DNA of 64,000 nucleotides from Paenibacillus yonginensis (GCF_001685395.1 NZ_CP014167.1:1183501-1247500), one strand, 5' to 3'. Positions 27,601 through 35,491 are shown, numbered from the stretch's first letter. Notes: generated by a model not told the origin, from the letters alone. Numbers and translations: made by a program.

Positions 27601-28602
27601 GGCCGGGCCGCTTCGATTCGCGGCCGGGGGTATTTGAAAGGTTACCCTCCGCTCGAATTCCAGACCGCGCTGCCGGTACCCGGAGCGGATGAATATGAAC
27701 GGGCGGAGCGGCTGCGGGCGGAGCTTAGCCGGATTGCGGAAGACTGGAAAGGCAGCAGGGCCCCGCGGATTCCTTCCACCCCTTCAAAGGTGAATTTAAG
27801 GGAACTGCTGCCGATTGGCAGACAGTTTGGCTTGAATCCGGCAGCGGTAGCCGTGCCGGTTGGTCTTGAAGCGGAGGACTTGACTCCGGTGGCTGTCCAG
27901 CTCGGCAGCGGCCCGCATTTTATCGTAGGGGCTCCGATAGGGGGAGGCAAAACGACCTTCCTGCAAAGCTGGATTCTTTCGTTAGCCTGGCATGCTGCTC
28001 CCGAGCAGCTGGCCGTTTATATTTTGGAAGCCAGACCGGCTCAGCCGGACAGCCCGCACCTATCCCTGTTATCCCGTCTGCCGCATGTGCGGGGAATCGG
28101 TGTGGGCGAAAGCGGGGCTGCTGAAATTATCAGCCGGATTCAGGAGGATATCCAAGCTTCGGCGCAAGGCGGTCAGCCGCGTCCGGCAACGCTGCTCGTC
28201 ATCGACGATGCCGATTGGCTGGCGCGCAGAATCAATGATTTTACGGTGAAAGAGGGGTTGACGGAACTCGTAAGGGGAAGCCGGGATAGCGGCCTGCACG
28301 TGGTGCTCTCCGGAGTCCCGGGAGATTTTCCAACCTTTGGAGCTGATTGGTTCACCGAAGTGAAAGCCTGTCAAACCGGCTTTATGTTTGGAACCAAAGA
28401 TCCTGCAGACTTGGCATTCATGCGGATTCCGATCAAGGAATCGGCGTCAGGGCCGGGTGAACTGCCTGTGCTTCCGCCGGGAGAAGGGTTTTACGTGAAC
28501 CGCAGGTATCGGAGAATGAAAGCTGCAGTGCCTTTTGATAAAGTTTGGACGCCGGAGAAATGGGTGGACCGGGTTTGTGACCAATGGGAGGTAAGCGTAT
28601 GA
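24610..28602 (+). CDS. essC: EssC-type FtsK/SpoIIIE ATPase of type VII secretion, no FHA domains
   Basis: This 1330-residue motor protein has two membrane helices (about 36-57 and 69-91) and three tandem ATPase domains with Walker A motifs at 489-496 (GTTGSGKS), 825-832 (GMPGSGKT) and 1107-1115 (GAPIGGGKT). The matching Walker B motifs are IVDEF, VIDDY and VIDDA. It powers export of WXG100 proteins. Firmicutes EssC/YukBA usually begin with two FHA domains of about 200 residues before the helices; here they are absent, as in actinobacterial EccC, and the total length is shorter accordingly. All three Walker A lysines are present. Confidence 0.92.
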   Translation: MGIVYQRSPRIRQEIEPSRQQLPAPSQVTAKPAVGLPWLVLSTLALLSGFGILIYVLAKGDAAEGASRFILWMSSLVLVLAGAVPAGYLFYARKKYAWALHQKEQVYAELLNRFESEWRTKANEQREVLEQIHGDFVRSESIVRRRAPSLWERSLTEPDFLHLRVGTGEVPAACTFSLPSTEPQGDPQRWYEQARRLVERTGSISDSPVAVPLSGAGVIGIVGDLASCLQVLRNLLVQLTVRHSPDEVRVSAFFREEQLGRWEWMRWFPHLWEVDGHFRRMACTSGDKQQLADYLQRELRRRFDRSAGSVSSKGAEEPAKDIVLLSDPEVLDHKLLYAMLTETGELAGAHTVILARSVDQLPRQCRLIVECEAEQGSYLWKKEDGQVESRTFQLDRISTEQSEHLARLMARIKLKSAKADLLPERIGLLGLLGLEELSSGSIAEAWRSGRLPIGLPVPLGVRTGGEIFSLNLHDRIDLGGQGPHGLIAGTTGSGKSALLQSLVASAAVNYHPHDAAFLLIDYKGGGMSGALRDLPHVVGSLTNLDGRLVERAKAALRAELVSRQKKLKAAGGLEHIDEYYRLGAPEGPLPHLFVIVDEFAELKMDYPDFIDELISVASIGRTLGLHLILATQKPGGVVDDKIWSNARFRICLRVESESDSREMLKMPDAAHLTVSGRGFVQVGPDWTEEVQFAWPGAVYAAHSDRTPDLDAGLRMHKVLLNGVRQPVGHAGTPEASQAAPALSRRRELDVLAETLERAAADQGIQRLQGPWLPPLPEQLDLDKLDLQVQAREPLVAVVGLADDVSGQRQFAAALSLKAGHTAIYGMPGSGKTTLLQTLLLSLLHDSNNGWHGYLIDMGRMLGDFAVLPQVGAVIAPDESDRLPRLFRYLKRTAAERRELLASAGLKRADQYRGVFGRKLEDIVLVIDDYRLFHTRFLGETEGLDELLREGPAAGIYVVLTASRVGDIPEKTRSLISQAAALELADPGDYYFVVGKTAGRAASIRGRGYLKGYPPLEFQTALPVPGADEYERAERLRAELSRIAEDWKGSRAPRIPSTPSKVNLRELLPIGRQFGLNPAAVAVPVGLEAEDLTPVAVQLGSGPHFIVGAPIGGGKTTFLQSWILSLAWHAAPEQLAVYILEARPAQPDSPHLSLLSRLPHVRGIGVGESGAAEIISRIQEDIQASAQGGQPRPATLLVIDDADWLARRINDFTVKEGLTELVRGSRDSGLHVVLSGVPGDFPTFGADWFTEVKACQTGFMFGTKDPADLAFMRIPIKESASGPGELPVLPPGEGFYVNRRYRRMKAAVPFDKVWTPEKWVDRVCDQWEVSV

Positions 28603-28616
28603 AGGGAGGTGACCTC

Positions 28617-29450
28617 ATGCTGGCTGCAAACGAAATACGCAAAGCTGCGATCAACCTCGAAACGAAAGAGCTGTTTTTCCTTGCCGGAATATTAGGGTCG
28701 GATCGTCTGCTCGGGGTGGAAGATCCTTTTCTGGGCTATTTGACCGACGAAATTGCGGCTGAATGGGAGAACGTGAAGCGGGCCCTTTTGACCAAAGGGT
28801 ATTTGACTCTCGGCGATTCGGAAGATGAATTAACCATGGCGCCCGAAGTGTTCGCCAGAGTGGCCATTGCCGGCTTTGCAGAGCGGGCCTGCTGGGTGAG
28901 GTATGAGCATGCTTCGGAATCGTTTGAAGGCTACCTGCATATTACGAATGAGAAAGTGGTAGAGGTAGCCCGAGGCGATGAATCCGATTCCTTCTATACT
29001 TTGAAGGAGCTCGGCAATGTGCAGGCGGCTGCGGATTTGCTGGTAGAAAGGATGAAGTGGAAAGAGGAGTCTTTGTCCGACTTGCCAGCGCTGCTGCTTT
29101 CGCGCAGAAAATTTAACGACCTTTACGAGAGCAGCAAAACGATGGATATTGAAGAGCTGAGCCATGAGCTGTCTCAATCTACAGGCGATATTGAAGCCTC
29201 CTGGGCGCTCGCAAAATGTTTGAAGGACCGGGTATGTGAAGGGGAGCTCCAGCTTTCCATCTGGAATGAAGATGGCTGGGAAAGTCAAGGGGCCGCCTTT
29301 ATTGTAGGTCAGACGATGAACTGGCTGATCCGGATGAGCTTGCGGGACGAAGAGGATTGGCTGGTGGCGACGCCGGCCACAAAGAAACAATTTCAGGACA
29401 TGCTGCTGCTGTGGTTGGAACAGCCGCCAGAAACCGATGAAAGGGGATAA
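28617..29450 (+). CDS. Type VII locus protein, possibly EspG-like (277 aa)
   Basis: ATG 28617 is chosen because of a near-perfect AGGGAGGTGA site; ATG 28599 is an alternative that would overlap essC. The soluble acidic protein has an N-terminal stretch LETKELFFLAGILGSDR, DEIAAEWENVKRALLTKGYL and later VFARVAIAGFAERA, a layout I find similar to EspG, the mycobacterial chaperone that binds PE/PPE substrates. Firmicutes loci do not normally carry EspG. The resemblance is by eye only. It sits directly between essC and two WXG100-type genes, the right place for a substrate chaperone. No membrane helix is present. Confidence 0.45.
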   Translation: MLAANEIRKAAINLETKELFFLAGILGSDRLLGVEDPFLGYLTDEIAAEWENVKRALLTKGYLTLGDSEDELTMAPEVFARVAIAGFAERACWVRYEHASESFEGYLHITNEKVVEVARGDESDSFYTLKELGNVQAAADLLVERMKWKEESLSDLPALLLSRRKFNDLYESSKTMDIEELSHELSQSTGDIEASWALAKCLKDRVCEGELQLSIWNEDGWESQGAAFIVGQTMNWLIRMSLRDEEDWLVATPATKKQFQDMLLLWLEQPPETDERG

Positions 29451-29452
29451 TT

Positions 29453-30097
29453 ATGCGTATTAGTATAGAACCCGAACAGCTCCGTTCTGCAGGCAGCGGC
29501 CTGCAGCGCTCCGCCGAGCAGCTGCATACGATTGCCGAGCATTTGAACCGGATGCTGTATTCGTTCAGTCAGGAAAATGAATCGGCATGGGCAGCCGTCA
29601 TGGCCAAATGGGAACAGGCCCGCCTGTTATCCGAACAGTTTGGACAAGAGCTGTTCCGTTTAGGGCAAGGGCTGCAGGTTCGTTCCGCTGCCTATGACGA
29701 AGAGGACCGGCATTTCGGCAGCACCTTCGCAAGAGGGACCGGCTCCTACGGACAGGCCGCCAGCTTGTACCGGACGCTCCGGCTGGGGACGGACTCGCTG
29801 ATCCTGCCTTCGGCCAAATTTTCCCCGGGAGTGATCAGCAATCCAAGGTCGGCTGTTGATGCCGTACGCAGGGAATGGCATGAAACGAGATACGGCCATC
29901 AAGAGCTTAAAGGTACTTGGGACAGCGGCGAACCGGCGGACTCGGGGCAGCCAGACACTCTTAGATGGTCTTCGGGGAACCACACTACTCCATTCTCAGG
30001 TCTGACCCGTAAAAAAATGGCGGAAAAAATGATCCTGAATGAAGCCGCCTTAAATCCACAGCCGTGGGTGTTTACGAACCCGGCTTCCGGTTTGTAG
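29453..30097 (+). CDS. WXG100-like protein with C-terminal extension (214 aa)
   Basis: The first 85 residues (RISIEPEQLRSAGSGLQ, then a second helix after SAWAAVMAKWEQ) form a probable helical hairpin as in the WXG100 superfamily, although the strict W-x-G turn is absent. The next 130 residues are Gly/Ser/Pro-rich and of low complexity with no recognisable domain. It starts two bases after the preceding stop codon, with an AAGGGG site. It is a likely secreted substrate or partner of the 92-residue WXG100 protein encoded next. No toxin domain is visible. Confidence 0.6.
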   Translation: MRISIEPEQLRSAGSGLQRSAEQLHTIAEHLNRMLYSFSQENESAWAAVMAKWEQARLLSEQFGQELFRLGQGLQVRSAAYDEEDRHFGSTFARGTGSYGQAASLYRTLRLGTDSLILPSAKFSPGVISNPRSAVDAVRREWHETRYGHQELKGTWDSGEPADSGQPDTLRWSSGNHTTPFSGLTRKKMAEKMILNEAALNPQPWVFTNPASGL

Positions 30098-30207
30098 CGG
30101 ACAAGCGGCGCAAGCGCTGCTGATTCAGTTAGAGCCAAGGTGGGTAAAAAGCAATAAAAAAAGGTTTTGTGCCTTGTCCAAAGGATTCTAAGGAAGGGAG
30201 AAAGTCA

Positions 30208-30486
30208 ATGGCAGGCAGAATCATGGTGAATCCGGAACAAATTGAAGAGATGGCGCGTCAATTTCTTCAGGGAGGCGAGCAAAGCCGCCAGATCATTGCC
30301 GGTTTAACCCAAATGGTCAACAGCTTGGAACAGGAATGGGAAGGATTATCCAAGCAGCGTTTCTTCCATGAGTTCCAGGAAGCGGACAAACAAATGCAAG
30401 CTTTTGTGTCTATGCTGGAATCGATCGGCGAAGAGCTGGCAGCGATGTCAAACAAGTTCAGGGCTCTGGATCAGACACGTTTCTAA
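30208..30486 (+). CDS. esxA: WXG100 family secreted protein (EsxA-like)
   Basis: The 92-residue protein begins MAGRIMVNPEQIEEMARQF and has the W44-E45-G46 turn between two long helices, matching the WXG100 size and pattern (EsxA/YukE). ATG 30208 has a GGAAGGGAG site; the longer frame from 30169 does not. WXG100 proteins are dimeric substrates exported through EssC. A gap of 110 bases precedes it and a hairpin follows at 30531, so its expression level may be set separately from its neighbours. Confidence 0.9.
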   Translation: MAGRIMVNPEQIEEMARQFLQGGEQSRQIIAGLTQMVNSLEQEWEGLSKQRFFHEFQEADKQMQAFVSMLESIGEELAAMSNKFRALDQTRF

Positions 30487-30530
30487 AACAGCAGCAAGCG
30501 GGCGCGCAGCCCGGTACATATAAATCAAGC

Positions 30531-30554
30531 AATAACGCCAGTCCGTTATTTTCA
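30531..30554 (+). terminator. Weak hairpin after esxA
   Basis: AATAACG-ccagtc-CGTTATT followed by TTTTC could be a leaky terminator or mRNA-processing/stability element between esxA and the kinase gene. Confidence 0.4.
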
Positions 30555-30591
30555 AATTGGCAGGCGAAAGGGAAGAAAGAGGGAAACAGGA

Positions 30592-32709
30592 ATGGCTTTT
30601 CATCCGAATCCGGGAGACCGACTTCAAATTGGCGGTGTAAATTACATAATTGGAACGCATCCGGTTGCGCCGGGCATGGCGTATGCCCAGGCCGGACGCC
30701 AGGGCGTCGTCTACCAGCTGATCCCGGAGAACGGTGAAGCCCGCCTGACGATGGCGCTGAAAATCTTTCTGCCCAAATTCAGGCTGCCTTCCCGCGTCCA
30801 TTTGTCGCAGACAATGGAGGAGTTCAGCCAGCTGCAGGGCTTGAAGGTTTGCAAGCGGGAAGTCTTGACCCCGGAGCGTAACGGGGAGCTGATAGCGGAA
30901 TATCCGGATCTGCTTTACGCCGTCCTTATGCCGTGGATTCATGGCGGGACCTGGATGGATGTGCTGGGGGGACGAGAGACGATGTCACCTGCCGACAGTC
31001 TGCATGCGGCCCGTCTCCTGTCATCGGTAGGATCGGCTATGGAACAAAGAGGTATTGCCCACTGCGATCTCTCCGCTCCAAACGTGATGTTCACTGGAAG
31101 CGGACCGTTCGACATCGAGCTGGTGGATGTGGAGCAGATGTTCAGTCCGCGTCTGGACCCGCCCGATCTGCTGCTCGGCGGATCGCCGGGGTATGCATCC
31201 GCCCGCGTCTCTGCTCATCATCCGCAGGCGGCCTGGAATGCTTATGCGGACAGGTTTCCGGGAGCGGTCATGATGGCTGAGATGCTGGGCTGGTGCGATC
31301 CGGAAGTCCGTGGCCAGGCTTGGGGTGAAAGCTATTTCGATCCGGAAGAGATGCAGCGGCCCTGCGAACGATACCAGCTGCTGAACCGCACCCTTGAGGA
31401 CAAATGGGGGAAGGAAATAGCCGAGCTGTTTGCCAGAGCGTGGGGCAGCGGTGATTCCAGGTTCTGTCCGACCTTTGGCGAGTGGGTGATCGCGTTAACG
31501 AAGGCGGCCGGGCGTCTGCAGGAGCTGGAACAGAAAGCAGCGGTTGTTCCGCACCAGGAGGCTGCCAAACAACAGGGCTCCAGGGATGGGCTGCGCGCCA
31601 TGCAGCTTTTGCCGGAAGCGAATGAAACGGACAGCCGGGATCATGAACAGGAACTGGCCGCAGTCTCCCGGTTTGGGACGGAGCAGCAGGCTGCCCTGCT
31701 GACGGTACAAGCCAGGAAGCAGGAGCAGGAAGGGAAAACGGCGGAAGCGCTGAATCTGTATTTACAAGCCCAAAAGGCTGCTTCACAAGGCAGCCATCTT
31801 TACGTCGAAGTTACCGCCGCAGTAGAAGGTTTGCTGCAGGTTCTGAAGAACCAGGCTCTGAATCACCAAGCCGGGCAAGATCTGGAGCAGGTTTCGCAGG
31901 CTGAGAACCTTGGGCAAGGCGAAGCTGAACAACAAGGCGGCCGTTGGAAAATCACTGGAGCACCAAAGGCGGCCGCCAGGGAGAAGTCCGCTCCTATGCG
32001 CATTCGCTCCCGCCGGTTATTGTGGTGGGGAAGCGGGATCGCAGCAGCGGTTCTGGTTCTGGTACTGGGATTGCTGCTGACGGATCACGAGTCCTCAGGA
32101 CATCAGCCGTCGATGGCGGATTCACCGGCTGCATCGCCGTTGCCGACGGCCGGTGCTTCTACCTCTTCGGGGACTGCGCAGGTTTCCGCTTCACCGGATG
32201 ATGAAGGCAAGGATGAGGCCCAGGAAGAAGCGGAACGTTTAGCGGCTGCCAAAGCGGAGCAGGAGAGACAGGCCAAAATCAAGGCGGCCCTCCAGAAGCA
32301 ATATGACCAGCAGGCGGCCTATAACAAATATCTGGAATGGAAAAAAAAGAAAGAGCTTCTTCAGGCTCAAGAGAAAGCTGCTGCTGAAGAAGCGGCCCGC
32401 AAGGCGGCTGAGAAAAAGGCCGCAGAAGAAGAGGAGCGCAAGAAACGGGAGGCCCAGCAGGCCAAACAGGCTGCGCAGCTTAAAGCGGTTCGCGATCAAA
32501 AAGCCATGAAGATGATCGCTTATTACAACTCGGCGTACAATGCCCAGATGGGCGGACACCGCGATATGGCCGAGAAATATTGCCGTGACTTCCTTGAGAT
32601 TTATAACACGGACGCCCAGTATTTTGTGAAGACAGGTGCGATCGGCAAACGTGTCGGCCATATCTATAAATATCTGCAAAACACGGCTTACACCCTGCCG
32701 GATGTATAG
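30592..32709 (+). CDS. Membrane protein kinase of the type VII locus (EssB-like topology)
   Basis: The 705-residue protein has an N-terminal protein-kinase fold (about 1-300) with Gly-rich AGRQGVVYQ, Lys57 in MALKIF, catalytic-loop HCDLSAPN (His157, Asp159, Asn164) and DVE at 179-181 in place of DFG. The key Lys, Asp and Asn are kept, so catalysis is plausible. A Gln/Ala-rich region precedes one membrane helix (about 476-498), then a Ser/Pro linker and a long Ala/Glu/Lys coiled coil and a small C-terminal domain, probably outside. EssB/YukC has the same order (pseudokinase, helix, external tail) but is shorter and catalytically dead. It may couple phosphorylation to the secretion machine. Confidence 0.75.
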   Translation: MAFHPNPGDRLQIGGVNYIIGTHPVAPGMAYAQAGRQGVVYQLIPENGEARLTMALKIFLPKFRLPSRVHLSQTMEEFSQLQGLKVCKREVLTPERNGELIAEYPDLLYAVLMPWIHGGTWMDVLGGRETMSPADSLHAARLLSSVGSAMEQRGIAHCDLSAPNVMFTGSGPFDIELVDVEQMFSPRLDPPDLLLGGSPGYASARVSAHHPQAAWNAYADRFPGAVMMAEMLGWCDPEVRGQAWGESYFDPEEMQRPCERYQLLNRTLEDKWGKEIAELFARAWGSGDSRFCPTFGEWVIALTKAAGRLQELEQKAAVVPHQEAAKQQGSRDGLRAMQLLPEANETDSRDHEQELAAVSRFGTEQQAALLTVQARKQEQEGKTAEALNLYLQAQKAASQGSHLYVEVTAAVEGLLQVLKNQALNHQAGQDLEQVSQAENLGQGEAEQQGGRWKITGAPKAAAREKSAPMRIRSRRLLWWGSGIAAAVLVLVLGLLLTDHESSGHQPSMADSPAASPLPTAGASTSSGTAQVSASPDDEGKDEAQEEAERLAAAKAEQERQAKIKAALQKQYDQQAAYNKYLEWKKKKELLQAQEKAAAEEAARKAAEKKAAEEEERKKREAQQAKQAAQLKAVRDQKAMKMIAYYNSAYNAQMGGHRDMAEKYCRDFLEIYNTDAQYFVKTGAIGKRVGHIYKYLQNTAYTLPDV

Positions 32710-32763
32710 GGAGCCGAGCCGAGTCAAATCAAGACAGAAAGCACAATGAAGAAGGGGACAAGC

Positions 32764-33516
32764 ATGACCTATACCGTACAAGCCTCACAGCGCACACCCG
32801 CTTTGATCATTTATCTGATTGATATCAGCGCCTCCATGAACATGATGATGGAAGGAACAAGAAGAATGGATATCGTCTACGAGGCGCTTTCCATGGCCAT
32901 CCGCCAAATGGTGTTCCGTTCCACCAAAGGAAACAGACTGACTCCCAGATACCGGGTAGCCATGCTTGCGTACAGCGATGAGGTGTATGATCTGCTTGGA
33001 GGCGTGAAAGGGATCGATGAAATTGCCGCGCTCGGGACGCTTCCCTGGATGTCGCCCAAGCGGTTCTCGGACAGCGCCAAAGCTTTCCTGCAGGCCGAAA
33101 AAATTCTACGGGACGAGCTGCCTTATATGCAGGATTGTCCGGCCCCTTTAATTTGTCATATGACTGATGGCGTGCATACCGGTGCTGACCCGCTGCCGGT
33201 TGCCCGCCGAATTATGGATATGGCTGTGCCCGACGGGAAGGTGCTGATCGAAAATATATTTATCACCGATCATCTCCTGGAGGAACCGATCACGGAGCCG
33301 AGAAGGTGGGGCGGGATCACCGCTCAGACGAAGCTGAAGGATGATCATGCTGAGCTGCTCAGGCAGATGTCTTCGCCCCTGCCGCCGAGTTATCGGGAAA
33401 TGCTGCTTGAAGCAGACTATCAGCTGTCCGAAGAGGCTCTGATGCTCCTGCCCGGAACCTGTGCCGAGCTGGTGTCCGTCGGGTTTCAAATGTCCGCGGC
33501 CACGCCGGTCAGATAG
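32764..33516 (+). CDS. vWA-domain protein (TerY-like)
   Basis: The 250-residue protein is almost entirely a von Willebrand A domain. It has the MIDAS motif DISAS (residues about 21-25) and the later conserved HMTDGVHTGAD segment. ATG 32764 follows AAGGGG. It has no signal peptide or membrane helix, so it is cytoplasmic. The order kinase, vWA, PP2C phosphatase is the TerY-P triad described by comparative genomics in tellurite-resistance and related loci, where the vWA protein is thought to scaffold phospho-signalling. Here the triad is next to type VII secretion genes, ten bases before the phosphatase gene. Confidence 0.82.
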   Translation: MTYTVQASQRTPALIIYLIDISASMNMMMEGTRRMDIVYEALSMAIRQMVFRSTKGNRLTPRYRVAMLAYSDEVYDLLGGVKGIDEIAALGTLPWMSPKRFSDSAKAFLQAEKILRDELPYMQDCPAPLICHMTDGVHTGADPLPVARRIMDMAVPDGKVLIENIFITDHLLEEPITEPRRWGGITAQTKLKDDHAELLRQMSSPLPPSYREMLLEADYQLSEEALMLLPGTCAELVSVGFQMSAATPVR

Positions 33517-33525
33517 GAGGAGCGC

Positions 33526-34425
33526 ATGAGACAGTCATCCCGGGGAAAAAGCGCAGACGGCTGCAGCCAGCCCTCCGAGCTGTTTGCATGGATCAGCAGC
33601 CAGGATAAAGTGCAGCCGGTTGCTTCATGGACGGACAGGCGGCTCACCTGCCGCTACAGCTACAGCCCTTCCTCCGAAAGCAGCAGCTACGGGGAGCCGG
33701 GCCAGGATTTTGGCGCGGTGGCGGTTCACGGGGATGCCGTACGCTTTGTTTTATGCGACGGCGTTTCGTTGAGCTATAGAGGTGATTTTGGCGCAAAGCT
33801 GCTGGGTGAAGGTTTGTTTGAATGGCTCCGCGGGTTTCCAGGCATGGAGATCGAGCCGGCCGTCCGGCTGCTCAAGGAATTGTCCTACAAGGCTGGTAAA
33901 GCTTTGGAACGTCTGGAGCTGCCAGCAGAGCTGCCGCCAATGCTGAAGGATGTCTTGCTGGAGAAGCGAAGCCGGGGCACGGCGGCCATGTTTGCCTGCG
34001 GTTACCTGATTAGGCCGACCCGTGAGCGGGAAGGAAAATTGTGGCTGATGTGGCAGGGGGATTTGCGGATCCGCTTTTGGCTGGCTGGACAGGAACAACG
34101 CCTGCTTCCCGAGACCAGCTTCCGAACGGAGGAAAGATGGACCAGCCTTAATCCCGGGTGCGGCTCAGAGCTTTTGGCAGCGGCAAAATCTCCCCATATG
34201 GCGGCCCTTCCGCTTTCGGCTAAGGAAAGCGGCGGACTGCTGCTTTATACGGACGGACTCCAGGTATTGGATGCAGCCGGGCTGCCCTTATCCGGCAGCG
34301 AGCTGACGTCTGCTCTGAACGGCGGAGCAGCAGGCTGGCTGGAGGATGACGCTTCGCTGCTGGAAGTGAGCTGGAGCGGGACAGAGCCGGACGGAAAGAA
34401 CGGCAAACGATTTCAAAAACATTAA
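33526..34425 (+). CDS. PP2C-family protein phosphatase
   Basis: The 299-residue protein shows PP2C motifs: GQDFGAVAVHGDAVRFVLCDGVS (in two parts, metal-binding Asp in CDG), SRGTAAMFACGY, LLLYTDGL and the C-terminal DDASLLEVSW. The last corresponds to the DD metal pair, with Ala in place of the usual Thr. A 60-residue N-terminal extension is low in complexity. It starts at ATG 33526 behind AGGAGGAG. It probably reverses phosphorylation by the locus kinase. A terminator at 34439-34512 ends the locus. Confidence 0.82.
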   Translation: MRQSSRGKSADGCSQPSELFAWISSQDKVQPVASWTDRRLTCRYSYSPSSESSSYGEPGQDFGAVAVHGDAVRFVLCDGVSLSYRGDFGAKLLGEGLFEWLRGFPGMEIEPAVRLLKELSYKAGKALERLELPAELPPMLKDVLLEKRSRGTAAMFACGYLIRPTREREGKLWLMWQGDLRIRFWLAGQEQRLLPETSFRTEERWTSLNPGCGSELLAAAKSPHMAALPLSAKESGGLLLYTDGLQVLDAAGLPLSGSELTSALNGGAAGWLEDDASLLEVSWSGTEPDGKNGKRFQKH

Positions 34426-34438
34426 AAAAGGGAAACAG

Positions 34439-34512
34439 GCAGACCTTGAATACCGGGATTCCTGACGGCGTTGTACCGGAGGAAACCGCGGACAAGGTCT
34501 GCATATTTTTTA
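34439..34512 (+). terminator. Terminator of the type VII locus
   Basis: Perfect 10-bp arms GCAGACCTTG (34439-34448) and CAAGGTCTGC (34493-34502) enclose a long loop and are followed by ATATTTTTTA. Confidence 0.8.
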
Positions 34513-34629
34513 TTAGATCGATTGTAAAGGGAATTGCGACGGAAAACTTGTGCTCAAGACAGCGCAAAACAAAAGAAACTGGTGGCCCTAAAACAGCAAC
34601 ACACCAGCTTTTCGGCATTCGGTTGTCCT

Positions 34630-35382
34630 TTATTCTTTCGCTGTCCCAAACGATTCTGCAGCTGCCGATAGATAATAAGCTAAACCGGTTTGCTGACTTT
34701 CGAGCATTTGAAGATGAAAGTCATCACTTAGAAAAAATCGAGTCTGTACTGAAAAATCTTGAGCAGATATTTTATGGCCATGCTCATTCATAAATTCAAG
34801 ATGGCATCGGATCAAATTTCTTATTTTCTCGTCATTATATTTTACGCCTTCTCTTAATGAGTCAGCCATTTGGTTCATGAATGTCATAGCTTCAACTGCT
34901 TGTTCATTCATTTCCTGAACCTCCGCCGGTGCAACCTCAATAGGCCCCACTCCATAAGATTCCTTTAAAGATTGATTTTGCTCGGCAAGCGCTTTGTTCC
35001 ATTCTTCCGCGTTCTCAAAACCCTTGAACATTTCTTTGTTATCCATGGTTCTCCCCTCCCGTATGCTTCCGATGGATTTTCGCAAGGTTTGAATGATGGC
35101 ATCCAGCCTATGTTGGCGACTGAGAAGCAGCTCCTCCTGCTGGGAAAGAATGGATAGCCGATCCGAATGATGTTGCAAAATGTCCTTAATTTGATCCAAG
35201 GAAAAATCCAATTCTCTGAAAAATAAAATTTCTTGCAAACGTTCCAACTCTTTCGTTCCATATAATCGGTATCCTGCTTCGCTTATCTTGCTTGGATTGA
35301 GGAGACCGATCTTGTGATAATGATGCAGCGTTTTGATCGTAACCTTGGATAGCTCCGACACTTCTTTTACCGTATACAGCAT
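34630..35382 (-). CDS. MerR-family regulator with TipAS-type ligand domain
   Basis: This 250-residue protein has a MerR winged helix (residues 1-70, YTVKEVSELSKVTIKTLHHY), a coiled-coil dimerisation helix and a C-terminal TipAS-like helical domain (about 110-245; MFKGFENAEEWNKAL). TipAS domains bind peptide antibiotics and other drugs and activate efflux genes. ATG 35382 follows GGAAAGGAG. It is divergent from a decayed MFS transporter gene. Both promoters have 19-base spacers, the layout on which MerR proteins act by DNA distortion. The gene is more AT-rich than most neighbours. Confidence 0.88.
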   Translation of the reverse strand: MLYTVKEVSELSKVTIKTLHHYHKIGLLNPSKISEAGYRLYGTKELERLQEILFFRELDFSLDQIKDILQHHSDRLSILSQQEELLLSRQHRLDAIIQTLRKSIGSIREGRTMDNKEMFKGFENAEEWNKALAEQNQSLKESYGVGPIEVAPAEVQEMNEQAVEAMTFMNQMADSLREGVKYNDEKIRNLIRCHLEFMNEHGHKISAQDFSVQTRFFLSDDFHLQMLESQQTGLAYYLSAAAESFGTAKE

Positions 35383-35404
35383 TTCACCGCTCCTTTCCTT
35401 ACAC

Positions 35405-35435
35405 AGCTTAAAGTCTCCCCTAAGAGGAAAGTCAA
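35405..35435 (-). promoter_or_regulatory. MerR-type promoter of the regulator gene (19-base spacer)
   Basis: Minus-strand TTGACT (35430-35435) is 19 bases from TAAGCT (35405-35410). The spacer contains the imperfect dyad TCCTC-tta-GGGGA, as in MerR-controlled promoters. Confidence 0.6.
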
Positions 35436-35460
35436 GATGAAATTATTTTAGAAAATAGTA

Positions 35461-35491
35461 TGGACCCTCCCCTTCCAGAAGGCCTTAAGAT
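35461..35491 (+). promoter_or_regulatory. MerR-type promoter of the MFS pseudogene (19-base spacer)
   Basis: TGGACC (35461-35466), a 19-base spacer with dyad CCTTC-ca-GAAGG, and TAAGAT (35486-35491). The long spacer is the hallmark of MerR activation. Confidence 0.55.

Noticed and set aside
30592..34425. Tellurite-resistance (ter) operon
   Set aside because: Only the vWA/kinase/PP2C triad is shared; no TerC, TerD or TerB-type gene is present, and the neighbours are type VII secretion genes.
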